NCBI GenBank assembly: GCA_016788865.1
Contig: JAEUSB010000101.1
Location: 1 to 64,000 of the forward strand
Direction: 5' to 3'
Length of the DNA: 64,000 bases
Source of the DNA: Leptospirales bacterium
Lineage (GTDB): Bacteria; Spirochaetota; Leptospiria; Leptospirales; Leptonemataceae
Below are positions 1 through 9,472 of the stretch, in pieces. Position 1 is the first letter of the stretch. The number at the start of each line of letters is the position of its first letter. Both the position numbers and the translations under genes were made by a program. The notes beneath the pieces are model-generated. The model saw only the letters and a list, made by a program, of their open reading frames with translations, was not told the DNA's origin and made no database searches.

Positions 1-363
1 CCGGTGCTCTGTCCGGGCGACGATTGTGCGGGGCTTGATCGTTCCGATGCGCCCGCGCATTTCAGGAATCAGGCCGGAGTGTTGCGAAGCCGCATCTCTT
101 ACGCATGGGGACGATTCCATGCGGGTTTCGGAGGAATCGTATTCCGACCACTTGCGGGCAGAAGCGACAATTCTGGAAATCCGTTTCAACGACTCAGGAA
201 GGCAACTAACGTTCCAGAATTCAGAGAAGCCGAGGTCTTGTTGGCGTATGAGTTTTCCATGGGGAAGGCCATCTTCTCATACGGAAGACTGTGGATGAAG
301 ACGGCTGAACAGAGTGCCTATGGTGGTGAGTCGATTCAGATTTCCCTTACGCGCTCGCTCTAA
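1..363 (+). CDS. C-terminal part of a probable outer-membrane beta-barrel protein (partial)
   Basis: The frame is open from the first base of the window and stops at 361-363, so this is the C-terminal ~120 residues of a gene that begins upstream. The second half alternates polar and hydrophobic/aromatic residues in short runs (for example RISYAWGRFHAGFGGIVF and AEVLLAYEFSMGKAIFSYG), as beta-barrel strands do. It ends in ISLTRSL rather than the more usual terminal Phe. The next gene, 39 bases downstream on the same strand, encodes an HKD lipoprotein, so the pair resembles the barrel-plus-PLD grouping at 43.5-52.8 kb. The barrel reading rests on residue pattern only; a frame without function cannot be excluded because the N-terminus is not visible. 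Confidence 0.42.
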   Translation, partial: PVLCPGDDCAGLDRSDAPAHFRNQAGVLRSRISYAWGRFHAGFGGIVFRPLAGRSDNSGNPFQRLRKATNVPEFREAEVLLAYEFSMGKAIFSYGRLWMKTAEQSAYGGESIQISLTRSL

Positions 364-402
364 ATTGCGGAACGGCTTCAAGAAAAATGGACCTACCATG
401 GC

Positions 403-2043
403 ATGCGTCTGCTATTTATGTTCATTTTACTTTTGCCATGCTGCGTAAAACGCCAGGATTCGAATGCACTCCTGGCCTGGCTGGAAACAGAAGCGTCTCA
501 CGATTTTCTCTTCACCCACCCTGAACCACAGCATCGCTGGACCCTGGCGAGCTTGCCGCGAGACAGGATCGTATATGAAATCAGGCAGGCGCACACCCGA
601 ATTGACTTCTGGTGCTATGAGTTCGATGAGCCGCAAATTCTTGCGGCCCTCACCGAAGCTCGTGAGCGCGGCGTACAAATTCATATCACAGGATCACCGG
701 ATCAAACCTATGATGAGTTTGCATCTGCGGATTTTCATCCCTACATTCGTTCCCGCTCTGGCTTACAGCATGCCAAGCTGATGCTGATCGATCATGTTCT
801 CTTGATATCAGGAACGGGAAATTTCACCATTAGCGACCTGTTCCACAACAACAATGCATTCCTCTTTCTAAGAATCGCACCAACCCAGGGGGAGGAGATT
901 TTACAGGCTCTGCGACGCGAACAAACCGATGCGCCCGTGGTTCGAGGTCTTCCGTATGGCGGACGAATGCTGGTTTCCCCGGCCAAAGGTCGGCTCATAC
1001 AGAGTCGATTGTTGCAGGGAGTATTGAATGCGAAACGCAGTGTGCGCTATATGATATTCTCACATTCTGATCCCACCCTCACTGCTGCGCTTGCGCTGAA
1101 GGCAAACGAGGGAATTCCGGTGGAAGGCATTTACGATTCAGACAAGACCGAACTTGAAATGGATTCCGAGGGATCAAAACTAAACGAATCACTTGGATTG
1201 TTGCCTTCAGCCGTGTATGTCGATGGAAATCGAAGTCTATTTCAGACCACAGACGGCGTACTGCACGGGGGTCACCTTCATCATAAGACAATGATTATTG
1301 ACGATCGGGTTCTTACTGGCTCTTACAATTTTTCGATGAATGCGCGGGACACAAACATGGAGGTATTTTTTGAGTTCGAGGATCCGCGTGCCGTGAGTCT
1401 CTTTGAAGCGGAATTTCAGCGAATGCGCGATATTGCAAGCGTCCTCGGGCGTTCGCCGGTAACCGGGTTGGCGGGTGACGTCTATGCCGTTTCGGATGGG
1501 TATTGTGGTAATGAAAATCTAAGTGAGTTCGTCAGTTTCTACGGCCATTCTTATACGTTTGGAGCAGATCACTTCAAGGCGTCGGGCGGGACGTGCGTAC
1601 AACTCAAGAATCGGGGTAAGGCAAGCGCGGGGCTCAGCTCTGGCAAAGAGTATCCACTCCCACTAGGCCAAAGTACCTACGCCCATGGTCTAAGGCGATT
1701 CAGCAGAAACGAAGTCGAAAAACTTCCAAAAACAAGCGGAATTCTGCCGCTGCATCGAATGTCAAAAAACTGGATCTGGACAAAAAGCGCCCTGCCCCTG
1801 AGCCATCTAGTTCTCTGGACGCGCCAGGGTCTGATTGAACGCCATTTAACGTCCATATCGCCTCACTTTCATGCATTTGACGATGTCGAATCGCTGAACA
1901 ATTCGATTGTATTCGCGGGTGGCAATGGAATCTATTTCGTGGGCTGCGTATCCGCTGGCGAACTGAATGGACCTCCGGCAGACTTACGCGATGCTTTCGC
2001 TTTTGAAACCGGAGAATCGCTCGAATGTGCGGCCTTCGAGTAA
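403..2043 (+). CDS. Phospholipase D/Nuc-type (two HKD motifs) lipoprotein
   Basis: The 546-residue protein begins with a short signal peptide (MRLLFMFILLLPCC), and Cys13 or Cys14 is the likely lipidation site. Two complete HKD catalytic motifs are visible: HAKLMLID (H123, K125, D130) followed by GTGNFT, and HHKTMIID (H293, K295, D300) followed by GSYNFS. These make one bilobed PLD-superfamily active site. The family includes secreted nucleases, cardiolipin synthases and phospholipases, and the sequence alone does not fix the substrate. Residues after about 350 form an unrecognised C-terminal region with several cysteines. The protein should sit on a membrane facing the periplasm or the outside. 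It follows a probable beta-barrel C-terminus by 39 bases and precedes the giant kinase by 42 bases. Confidence 0.85.
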   Translation: MRLLFMFILLLPCCVKRQDSNALLAWLETEASHDFLFTHPEPQHRWTLASLPRDRIVYEIRQAHTRIDFWCYEFDEPQILAALTEARERGVQIHITGSPDQTYDEFASADFHPYIRSRSGLQHAKLMLIDHVLLISGTGNFTISDLFHNNNAFLFLRIAPTQGEEILQALRREQTDAPVVRGLPYGGRMLVSPAKGRLIQSRLLQGVLNAKRSVRYMIFSHSDPTLTAALALKANEGIPVEGIYDSDKTELEMDSEGSKLNESLGLLPSAVYVDGNRSLFQTTDGVLHGGHLHHKTMIIDDRVLTGSYNFSMNARDTNMEVFFEFEDPRAVSLFEAEFQRMRDIASVLGRSPVTGLAGDVYAVSDGYCGNENLSEFVSFYGHSYTFGADHFKASGGTCVQLKNRGKASAGLSSGKEYPLPLGQSTYAHGLRRFSRNEVEKLPKTSGILPLHRMSKNWIWTKSALPLSHLVLWTRQGLIERHLTSISPHFHAFDDVESLNNSIVFAGGNGIYFVGCVSAGELNGPPADLRDAFAFETGESLECAAFE

Positions 2044-2085
2044 TCGTTACTTGACAGTTGATACAGTTTAGCCAGCCTTCACCGG

Positions 2086-5000
2086 TTGGCTTCCATTCCT
2101 GGTTACCGTCTATCTGATCCTGTGCTTGAGAATGAGCGCATTGGCGTGTACCGCGGGCAACGCTTGTCCGATGGTGTACCGGTAATTGCACGTGCATTGC
2201 GCGCCCGCTATCCAGAGGCAAAAGATATGGCGCGGATGCGGAGGGACTTTGAGATTTCAAGCCTCCTCAAGATCAATGGAATTCTTCCGGCACTGGGACT
2301 GTATCCCTACGGAGCCGGCCTTGCAATTGTATTTCAGGATATGGGAGGCATTCCGCTTGTCGCTGCGCGCGATATGGGCGCGCCCAATCTTCCTGGTTTT
2401 TTGCAAACGGCACTTGGTATCTCAAAGATTCTCGCAGATTTACATAAGAACAGGATTGTTCACAAAGATCTGAACCCGCACAACATTCTCCTGAACGAAA
2501 AAACAAATGAACTCAGAATTACGGAGTTTGGAATCTCGTCTACACTCACGCGCGAGAATCCAGTACTGCTGACACCAGACAGAATTGAAGGAACCCTGGC
2601 TTACATTTCTCCTGAACAAACAGGAAGGATGAATCGCACGGTCGACTATCGCGCGGACTTTTATTCGCTCGGCATCACATTCTACCAGATCCTTACAGGT
2701 AAGTTGCCGTTCACATCAACCGATCCTATGGAGCTCGTTCACGCGCATATAGCGCGCGACATTCCTGAAGTTAAGCAGGCGAGTTTCGGGCCAATACCAG
2801 GGGCAGTGCAGAGCATTCTAAAGAAACTAACGGCCAAAAACGCAGAGGATCGCTATCGTAGTGCAACAGGCCTGATTCGCGACCTCGAAGAGTGCGCCCG
2901 TCAAATTCAGGAAACCGGGAAGATAAACGACTTTGGCGCGGGCGAGCGAGACTTTTCAGAGGCATTCCAGATTCCGCAAAAGCTGTACGGCAGAGACAAG
3001 GAACGGGAAGCGCTTCTCTCTGCATTTGAGCGCGTTTGCGAAGGGGAAACCGTATTCACACTGGTATCAGGTCGATCCGGCGCGGGCAAGACCGTTCTAA
3101 TCCAGGAAATCCTGGGACCCATGACGGAAAGGAAGGGATACTTCACTTCCGGAAAGTTTGATCAACACCGTCGTGACGTACCTTATAGCGCGCTGATCGC
3201 TGCGTTTGAGGAACTAATCCGACAGCTGTTGACTGAAAGCCGGGACAAACTTCAGCTCTGGAAAGAACGTCTTGTAGCCTCTTTTGGATCCAATGGGCAG
3301 GTTTTGCTTGAAGTAATCCCTGATTTGCAACTGATCGTCGGCGAGCAGGCCCCGGTACCGGACCTACCCCCGACGGAATCCCGCAACAGATTTCACCTGG
3401 TTTTTCAAAACTTCATTCGAACGTTTGCATCACGCGAGCATCCACTCACTCTCTTTCTCGATGATCTTCAATGGGCAGACGGTGCTACGCTTTCACTCTT
3501 GAAGGTACTTTTGACGGATCCGGACTCGCGCTACCTTTTGCTCGTTGGCTCCTTCCGGGACAATGAGGTTACGGATGCGCACCCACTTGCCCTGGCCCTG
3601 GAAGATTTACAACGCAATGGAATCAAACCCCTGGACCTGAAGCTCTCGCTTCTGGGCCCCCGCGATGTTCGCCTGCTTGTGGCAGATTCACTTGCTTTGC
3701 CGCCAGATAAGACCTCGCTTGCGGACGATCTGGCAGAAACCGTGTTCAAAAAGACAGACGGCAATCCGTTCTTCACCGGCGAGTTTTTGAAAAGCCTTTA
3801 TCAAGAGAACCTGATCTTCTTTAGCGAATCGGTTGGCCACTTTTCCTATGACATGTTTAAAATTCGGGCACAGGTTGCAACCGATGACCTTGTCCGCATT
3901 ATCTCAAGCAATATTAGACACCTGTCTACCACCGGACAGGATCTGATCCGCCTCGCAGCATGCCTCGGTGGTCACTTTGACTTGAAGACGTTTTCGCTTT
4001 GCGCAGAACAAACCCAGGCCCGGGCAGCCGGGGAACTTGAAGAGCTGCTAATAGAAGGCTTCATCGTGGCCATGGACGATTCGTACAAGTATGCGGCCTT
4101 CTCAAACGGACAGAACGAACTCGCGGTCCAGTACAAGTTTGTACATGACCAGGTGCACAACGCGGCGTACCAGCAACTCGCTGAAGACGACAAGAGGCAG
4201 ACCCATTTGAAGATCGCGCGGACGTTGCTCGCGAACCTTCCTTTCGCTGAGCGCGATGAGCGCATTCTTGAAATTGTTCACCATATGAATCAGGGCCGCG
4301 AGCTCATTCTCGAACCTGATGAACGTATCAGACTCATCGAACTCAACCTCCAGGCTGGCAAGAAAGCTCGCGATGCCAGTGCCTACGAGGAGGCACTTCG
4401 CTTGTTTGGCGTCGCATTCGACGCAATGCCGGCTAACGCGCTGACACAGCACTACGATCTATTCATCAAAACCCATAGCGAACTTGGCGAAATCAATTAT
4501 ATCGTTGGGGAAAACAAGGTCGCAGAAAAACATTTTGCCGCCATACTGGAAAAGGCAAAGACAGCACTTGAGAAAGTTCGGGTCTACGAACTGAAAATTG
4601 CCCTCCATGCCGCGCGAGGGGAACAGGCGGAGGCAATCCGGCTTGGAATTGAGGTTCTCTCATTGCTGGGCATGAAAATTCCGCCAAAGCCAGGTAGTTC
4701 AGGTGCAAAGGGCGAACTCGCTTCCGCTGCACGAGCACTGAGCGGGAAGAGCCCGGAGCGTCTCGTAGACACTCATCTGATGGAAGATCAGACAGAACTC
4801 GCCGCCATGCGAGTACTGATGCAGATCGCTACTCCAGCCTACGGTACAAATACAGATCTTTTTGCGGTACTCATTTCGCGAATGATACTACATTCTCTCA
4901 AACATGGAAACGCACCGGCCTCAGCGTACGCGTATGCTGCGTATGCAATGCTCCTTTGCGGGGATTTAAGCGACACTGAACGCGGTTACCGGTATGGAAG

Positions 5001-7464
5001 ACTTGCACTCGACCTGGTTGAGAAACTTCAAGCCAGAGATATTAAGTGCCGCGTTTATTACCTTTATGCTGCAGGCGTCCATCACTGGAGACACCCGGCC
5101 AGCGAGAGCGCAGAATACCTCCTCCACGCCTATCAGGCAGGTTTGGAGACCGGTGATCTTGAGTATGTTGCAGCCGTAATCTTTTTGCTTACCTGCAGTC
5201 CTCTCTGGATTGGTCACAAACCACTGCGCGAAATTTCACAGGATATTGAACGCTTTGGGAATCCCCTCTATCGGACGGGGCAAAAACCGGTAATGCAACT
5301 GGTGAATATGGCGCGCCAGTTCATCAGCAACCTCCAGGGCGGATCAAGAAACCGCGCGAGGCTCTCGGGCGAACGCTTTCGCGAAGAGGATTTTGCTGAC
5401 GCCTGGCAAACTGCGAATAATCATGAAGGGCTATTCTACTTAAATTTCTTTAAGACCATTCTTGCAGATTCTTTTGATCAACGCGAAGCCGCCCTTGACC
5501 TGGCAAAGAAGGCGGCGATGCACGGTATGTCTGCGCAGGGTTCCCTGGCGCTGCCTGTCCTGGACTTTCATCGGGCCCTGGCGCTGTGTGCAACAATTGA
5601 AGTAGTAAAGCCTGGTGAGCGCAAGCGGCTGATGGAAGACCTGGAACAGATTGCAAAAACAATCAAAGAGCGCGCCACGCATGCTCCGGAAAATTTCAAG
5701 CATCAGGACCTTCTGATTTCAGCAGAACGTGCCCGACTGGCCAAACAGCATGGCACTGCGATTGGCACGTATGATGAAGCCATCAAGGCTGCTGCCGCCG
5801 GCGGATTTATCTTCGATGAGGCGCTTTCAAATGAAGCCGCGGGCAACTACTACGTTGCCCTGGATCAGCGCAAATTCGCGCTATTGTACATGCGCGAAGC
5901 CCGCCGTCTCTATCTGAAGCTCGATATCACGGCCAAGGCGGAAGAACTGGAGAATCATTTTCCGGAACTCGTGCGCAATCAAACCAGCGATGCAATCGTT
6001 CAATCCGGTGGCCCCCGCACAGCAGATATCTCGGGATCCCTCGACCTCGGTACAGTTATCAAGGCCGCAGCAACGCTGTCTGGAGAGATTCAACTCAATG
6101 GCCTGCTCGACAAGATGCTGCGCATTGCCATGGAGAATGCCGGCGCTCAGAAGGGCGCGCTAATCATGGAATCCGGAGGCAATCTGATAGTTGCGGCGGC
6201 TGGCAATGCGCTGAACAATACAGTTCAAATTCTGGACTCTGTCGTGCTGGAATCATATTCCATGCTCCCGGCTACAATTATCCGCCTGACAGAAAGGACA
6301 AGGCAGGCTGTCGTTCTCGATGAAGCGTCAGCCGATGGACGATTCCGCGATGATCCGTACGTGCGCGAATACAGACCTCGCTCGGTACTCTGCATGCCCG
6401 TCTTGTTACAAGGAAAACTCACCTCACTACTGTATCTGGAAAACAACGGCGCCCCCGGCGTGTTTAACGTGACGCGCCTTGAGACACTTCAGGTTCTGTC
6501 GGCTCAGATGGCAACATCACTGGAAAACGCCATACTGTATCGTAACATTGAGGCGGCCCTTGATCAGGAGAAGAAAGCAAAACAGGCGCAGATTGAAATC
6601 AATGAGGCTATCAGTCGTTTTGTTCCCGCGGAATTCTTGAGACTCCTGGGTAGAGACAACATTGTTGGCGTTGAACTCGGAGAGAACATCGCGAGGGAAA
6701 TGACCGTCCTGTTTTCAGACATTCGTCAATTTACCACGATTTCAGAATCCATGACTCCCGAGCAGAACTTCAGATTCATCAATAGCTATCTGAAACAGGT
6801 TGGCCCGGCCGTGCGCGAGCATAAGGGCTTCATTGATAAGTATATTGGTGATGCCATCATGGCCCTGTTCGATTCGCCTGACCAGGCAATTGCAGCTTCA
6901 ATTGACATGTTCCGAGTGCTTGAGACATGGAATCGAGGACGCGCGATTGCGGGATATATCCTGGTTAAGATCGGCATTGGAATTCATACAGGCGACCTGA
7001 TGCTTGGCACCATCGGCGAGCAAAGCCGGATGGAAGGAACGGTCATCAGCGACAGCGTGAACCTTGCCTCTCGACTTGAGGGTCTCACCAAATATTACGG
7101 CGCATCCCTGATAATTTCCGGGAAAACACACGAACGTCTCAAAGAGCCAGAAAAGCTCTCGCTCCGGACCCTGGATCGAGTCAGGGTTAAAGGCAAGAAA
7201 GATCCCGTTGTTATCATTGAAGTGCTGAATGCAGAGCCGGACGAGATCCGCCAGCTCAAAGAGACAACCAGAGCCGATTTTGAGGCCGGGCAGGCAGCCT
7301 ATTTGAATCGCGACTTCCCAGGCGCGGCGCGTCACTTCTATGCCGTCGCGAAAAAAAATCAGAAAGACAGGGCAGCAGCTGTTTATTACAAACGTTGCAA
7401 GGCACTTGAGACTTCTGGAGTCCCTGAAGATTGGGACGGCGTAGAAAGCATGTACCGTAAATAG
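2086..7464 (+). CDS. Giant signalling protein: Ser/Thr kinase-like, AAA ATPase, TPR-like, GAF, class III adenylate cyclase
   Basis: This is a 1792-residue cytoplasmic multidomain sensor. Domain order: protein-kinase fold (about 8-270) with HKDLNPHN at 126-133; AAA/STAND-type ATPase with Walker A GRSGAGKT (329-336) and a Walker B-like LFLDDLQWAD; a long helical TPR-like region (about 720-1300); a GAF domain (about 1330-1490); and a C-terminal class III nucleotide cyclase (about 1535-1720). In the cyclase, both metal aspartates (FSDIR, GDAIMALF), the Lys of DKYIGD and the transition-state Asn/Arg of SVNLASRLE are present, so cAMP synthesis is plausible. The kinase lobe looks degenerate: the VAIK Lys is Arg36 and DFG is EFG (Glu147). 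Start: TTG at 2086, chosen because the protein then opens SIPGYRL, directly before the glycine-rich strand; the ribosome site is weak. Confidence 0.9.
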   Translation: MASIPGYRLSDPVLENERIGVYRGQRLSDGVPVIARALRARYPEAKDMARMRRDFEISSLLKINGILPALGLYPYGAGLAIVFQDMGGIPLVAARDMGAPNLPGFLQTALGISKILADLHKNRIVHKDLNPHNILLNEKTNELRITEFGISSTLTRENPVLLTPDRIEGTLAYISPEQTGRMNRTVDYRADFYSLGITFYQILTGKLPFTSTDPMELVHAHIARDIPEVKQASFGPIPGAVQSILKKLTAKNAEDRYRSATGLIRDLEECARQIQETGKINDFGAGERDFSEAFQIPQKLYGRDKEREALLSAFERVCEGETVFTLVSGRSGAGKTVLIQEILGPMTERKGYFTSGKFDQHRRDVPYSALIAAFEELIRQLLTESRDKLQLWKERLVASFGSNGQVLLEVIPDLQLIVGEQAPVPDLPPTESRNRFHLVFQNFIRTFASREHPLTLFLDDLQWADGATLSLLKVLLTDPDSRYLLLVGSFRDNEVTDAHPLALALEDLQRNGIKPLDLKLSLLGPRDVRLLVADSLALPPDKTSLADDLAETVFKKTDGNPFFTGEFLKSLYQENLIFFSESVGHFSYDMFKIRAQVATDDLVRIISSNIRHLSTTGQDLIRLAACLGGHFDLKTFSLCAEQTQARAAGELEELLIEGFIVAMDDSYKYAAFSNGQNELAVQYKFVHDQVHNAAYQQLAEDDKRQTHLKIARTLLANLPFAERDERILEIVHHMNQGRELILEPDERIRLIELNLQAGKKARDASAYEEALRLFGVAFDAMPANALTQHYDLFIKTHSELGEINYIVGENKVAEKHFAAILEKAKTALEKVRVYELKIALHAARGEQAEAIRLGIEVLSLLGMKIPPKPGSSGAKGELASAARALSGKSPERLVDTHLMEDQTELAAMRVLMQIATPAYGTNTDLFAVLISRMILHSLKHGNAPASAYAYAAYAMLLCGDLSDTERGYRYGRLALDLVEKLQARDIKCRVYYLYAAGVHHWRHPASESAEYLLHAYQAGLETGDLEYVAAVIFLLTCSPLWIGHKPLREISQDIERFGNPLYRTGQKPVMQLVNMARQFISNLQGGSRNRARLSGERFREEDFADAWQTANNHEGLFYLNFFKTILADSFDQREAALDLAKKAAMHGMSAQGSLALPVLDFHRALALCATIEVVKPGERKRLMEDLEQIAKTIKERATHAPENFKHQDLLISAERARLAKQHGTAIGTYDEAIKAAAAGGFIFDEALSNEAAGNYYVALDQRKFALLYMREARRLYLKLDITAKAEELENHFPELVRNQTSDAIVQSGGPRTADISGSLDLGTVIKAAATLSGEIQLNGLLDKMLRIAMENAGAQKGALIMESGGNLIVAAAGNALNNTVQILDSVVLESYSMLPATIIRLTERTRQAVVLDEASADGRFRDDPYVREYRPRSVLCMPVLLQGKLTSLLYLENNGAPGVFNVTRLETLQVLSAQMATSLENAILYRNIEAALDQEKKAKQAQIEINEAISRFVPAEFLRLLGRDNIVGVELGENIAREMTVLFSDIRQFTTISESMTPEQNFRFINSYLKQVGPAVREHKGFIDKYIGDAIMALFDSPDQAIAASIDMFRVLETWNRGRAIAGYILVKIGIGIHTGDLMLGTIGEQSRMEGTVISDSVNLASRLEGLTKYYGASLIISGKTHERLKEPEKLSLRTLDRVRVKGKKDPVVIIEVLNAEPDEIRQLKETTRADFEAGQAAYLNRDFPGAARHFYAVAKKNQKDRAAAVYYKRCKALETSGVPEDWDGVESMYRK

Positions 7465-7478
7465 CCCGGAGATATACA

Positions 7479-8468
7479 ATGAAACAACCAAGCACAGAAT
7501 GGCGCGAGATCATTGCACCAGACGAAGAGACGCGCTACAAAGGCTACGTCGAATTTTTCAAACAACTTCAAGAAAAGAAATCCAAACAATATGGGAATGG
7601 TCGCACACTGCACCGCAAGCAGCTGCTGGCCTTAAGCGCAGAACTGGAAATCCTGGGCAATCTGCCTGATTACGCGAAACACGGCTTATTCGCGAAGGCC
7701 GCAAAGTACAATACCTGGATTCGACTTTCGAACGGTGGCATGGACAAGCGGCCGGACAAAGAGCCGGACATCCGCGGATTTACCATCAAAGTCCTGGGAC
7801 TATCCGGTCCGGGAGCGCTGGGCAACAATGTGACTTCGCAGGACTTCCTGTTGATCAATCGGGAAGTTTTTGGACTCAAGTCCAGCGAGCCATTCGTTCA
7901 GATTGTAATGGCCATCTCCAGGGGCCCTCTGGCGTTGCTTGGATACTTTATTCGGACGCACGGCTTCTTTGGCGGACTCAAAGCAATCGGTGAGGCAAAA
8001 GCCAGTGTTGCCCGGAAGTTTACCGGATTCGCATCGGAGAAGTTCTATTCGGCAGCTCCCCTTTCCTGCGGACCATACGCAATGCGTGTTCGCATTGTTC
8101 CTTCGAGCAAACCAAATGTTGAAACAACGGATGATTGGGCCAAGGAAATGAGCGATCGTGTGAAACAGGGGCCAATCACCTTCGACATGCAACTGCAGTT
8201 CTTTGTCGATGAGTCTACAACCCCGATCGAAGATGCATCTGTGAACTGGGAAGAAGCCAACGCCCCCTATGTAACCGTTGGGAAGCTGACCATTCCGCAG
8301 CAAGATACACATTCAGAGGCGGGCAAGAAACTTGATACTGAAGTGGAGTCAGTAGCATTCGATCCGTGGAATGCACTTGTTCAGCACAAACCTCTAGGAG
8401 ACGTTATGCGCGCTCGCAAATTTGTCTACCTCGGGAGCCAGCAGGGTCGTAAGGCCATCTCTATCTGA
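7479..8468 (+). CDS. Catalase-like haem protein
   Basis: This 329-residue protein resembles the short catalase-related family. It shows the distal His region (LHRKQLLALSAEL, His45), the strand TWIRLSNGGMDKRPD, the RGFTIKV segment typical of the catalase barrel, NVTSQDFLLIN, and near the C-terminus the proximal haem-ligand region RKFVYLGSQQGRK with its Tyr. True monofunctional catalases are near 480 residues or longer, so this shorter relative may be a peroxidase or haem-binding protein; activity cannot be read from the sequence. It has no signal peptide and should be cytoplasmic. It lies 14 bases after the giant kinase/cyclase gene, with GGAG at 7468-7471 in front of its ATG, so the two are probably co-transcribed. 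A strong hairpin follows. Confidence 0.85.
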   Translation: MKQPSTEWREIIAPDEETRYKGYVEFFKQLQEKKSKQYGNGRTLHRKQLLALSAELEILGNLPDYAKHGLFAKAAKYNTWIRLSNGGMDKRPDKEPDIRGFTIKVLGLSGPGALGNNVTSQDFLLINREVFGLKSSEPFVQIVMAISRGPLALLGYFIRTHGFFGGLKAIGEAKASVARKFTGFASEKFYSAAPLSCGPYAMRVRIVPSSKPNVETTDDWAKEMSDRVKQGPITFDMQLQFFVDESTTPIEDASVNWEEANAPYVTVGKLTIPQQDTHSEAGKKLDTEVESVAFDPWNALVQHKPLGDVMRARKFVYLGSQQGRKAISI

Positions 8469-8489
8469 TTTGATCGCACCGCAATCCGT

Positions 8490-8517
8490 GAATCCACCCC
8501 GCTTGTGGGGTGGATTC
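8490..8517 (+). terminator. Hairpin downstream of the catalase-like gene
   Basis: A perfect 11-bp stem (GAATCCACCCC with its complement) around a 6-base loop lies 21 bases after the stop codon. No T-run follows, so it may be an intrinsic terminator of reduced strength or an mRNA-stabilising end. Confidence 0.55.
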
Positions 8518-8632
8518 GGCACATTCTCCCGTTAACTTCAAAACAGTCATCCAGCCAGATCCATTGCGAACAGATGGTCGCAAGACAGGCCTTTTTGGCT
8601 TGATCGGGTCGCCTCCCCCTGTTGCATGAGCT

Positions 8633-9472
8633 ATGCGGATTATTCTCCTTTTGGTCCTAATCACGACTCCGCTCCTGTCCCAGCAGTCGCAGGATTCAAG
8701 TCTTATCATCCTTGGTATCGCGGATTGGAAGGGTGAGTTTGGCGTGGATCAGAAGGGCCGCGGGGGTCTTGCGGTACTTCGCACCTGGAGAAAGCAATTA
8801 GATCAGCGCGTGGCCCAAACGGGTGGGCATTGCATCCTGGTCCACTCTGGAAACTTAACCGGAGCAGACTCGCAAGAATCTTTCGATACAAGACTGAAGG
8901 AACCAGCTCCAGGACTTCCTGGTTACATGGATTTCAATGCGCTGGGTTTTGCCACTGGAGAAAGGAAGTTTTCAAAAACCAGACCTCTGTCGGTCGCCTG
9001 GGATGCGGAAGACAAGGAACGTAAATCCATTCTGCTACAAAAAGCCGGGCAAACCATCTTGCTCTCCGCATTCTCAAGCAAGATGAATCAACCGGATCAA
9101 GCAATCGAAGGAATCATGCAAGCTTCTGCCGCAGAGCAGAGTTCATTCAATGTGGTGCTTGCACCGGACCAGGGGTCCGAGCAGACCCTGGCCAGAATTC
9201 CCATAAACAACATCCACGAAGCGCCAGAAGAACAAATGAAACGAACGCTCTTGATTGAGTCCGGTAGCCGGAATCTGTTCTACAGAGACCCCTCCGGGGC
9301 CTATTTGTGCCAGGTGGTCGGACGCACGGTTTGTTTCGTGGAGATCAAGTTTCGTGGAAGTACTATTACAGGAGTTACGCAACGATTCGTTGACCTGAAC
9401 GGTGCAAATGAACCGGCAACGTTTTTGAAGCCAGACCCAATTTTGATGGATCTATTCAGAAAGAAACAATGA
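8633..9472 (+). CDS. Exported UshA/5'-nucleotidase-like protein with lost metal site
   Basis: The 279-residue protein has a signal peptide (MRIILLLVLITTPLLSQ) and then the layout of the N-terminal calcineurin-like half of UshA-type 5'-nucleotidases. The expected metal motifs are altered: the D-x-H segment reads ADWKGEF, the GD motif reads HSGNLTG, and the GNHEFD motif reads TGERKFS. The C-terminal nucleotidase domain is absent; the family is usually above 500 residues. Activity is therefore doubtful and a binding or structural role is as likely. Its stop overlaps the icmF start (ATGA, 9469-9472), so the two are translationally coupled even though one is exported and the other cytoplasmic. The assignment rests on weak resemblance. 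Confidence 0.55.
   Translation: MRIILLLVLITTPLLSQQSQDSSLIILGIADWKGEFGVDQKGRGGLAVLRTWRKQLDQRVAQTGGHCILVHSGNLTGADSQESFDTRLKEPAPGLPGYMDFNALGFATGERKFSKTRPLSVAWDAEDKERKSILLQKAGQTILLSAFSSKMNQPDQAIEGIMQASAAEQSSFNVVLAPDQGSEQTLARIPINNIHEAPEEQMKRTLLIESGSRNLFYRDPSGAYLCQVVGRTVCFVEIKFRGSTITGVTQRFVDLNGANEPATFLKPDPILMDLFRKKQ

Noticed and set aside
2051-2085. A perfect TTGACA hexamer before the giant kinase gene, as a promoter.
   Set aside because: No -10-like box lies at a suitable distance and the gap to the previous gene is only 42 bases.
1700-2260. A 186-codon minus-strand frame over the end of the HKD lipoprotein gene and the start of the kinase gene.
   Set aside because: It is rich in Arg, Ser and His without domain features and conflicts with two better genes.
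6898-7491. A 197-codon minus-strand frame over the cyclase domain.
   Set aside because: It overlaps a well-supported catalytic domain on the other strand and reads as random sequence.
8470-8632. A cobalamin riboswitch upstream of the UshA-like/icmF pair.
   Set aside because: I found none of the conserved B12-box sequence; only a terminator-like hairpin is present.
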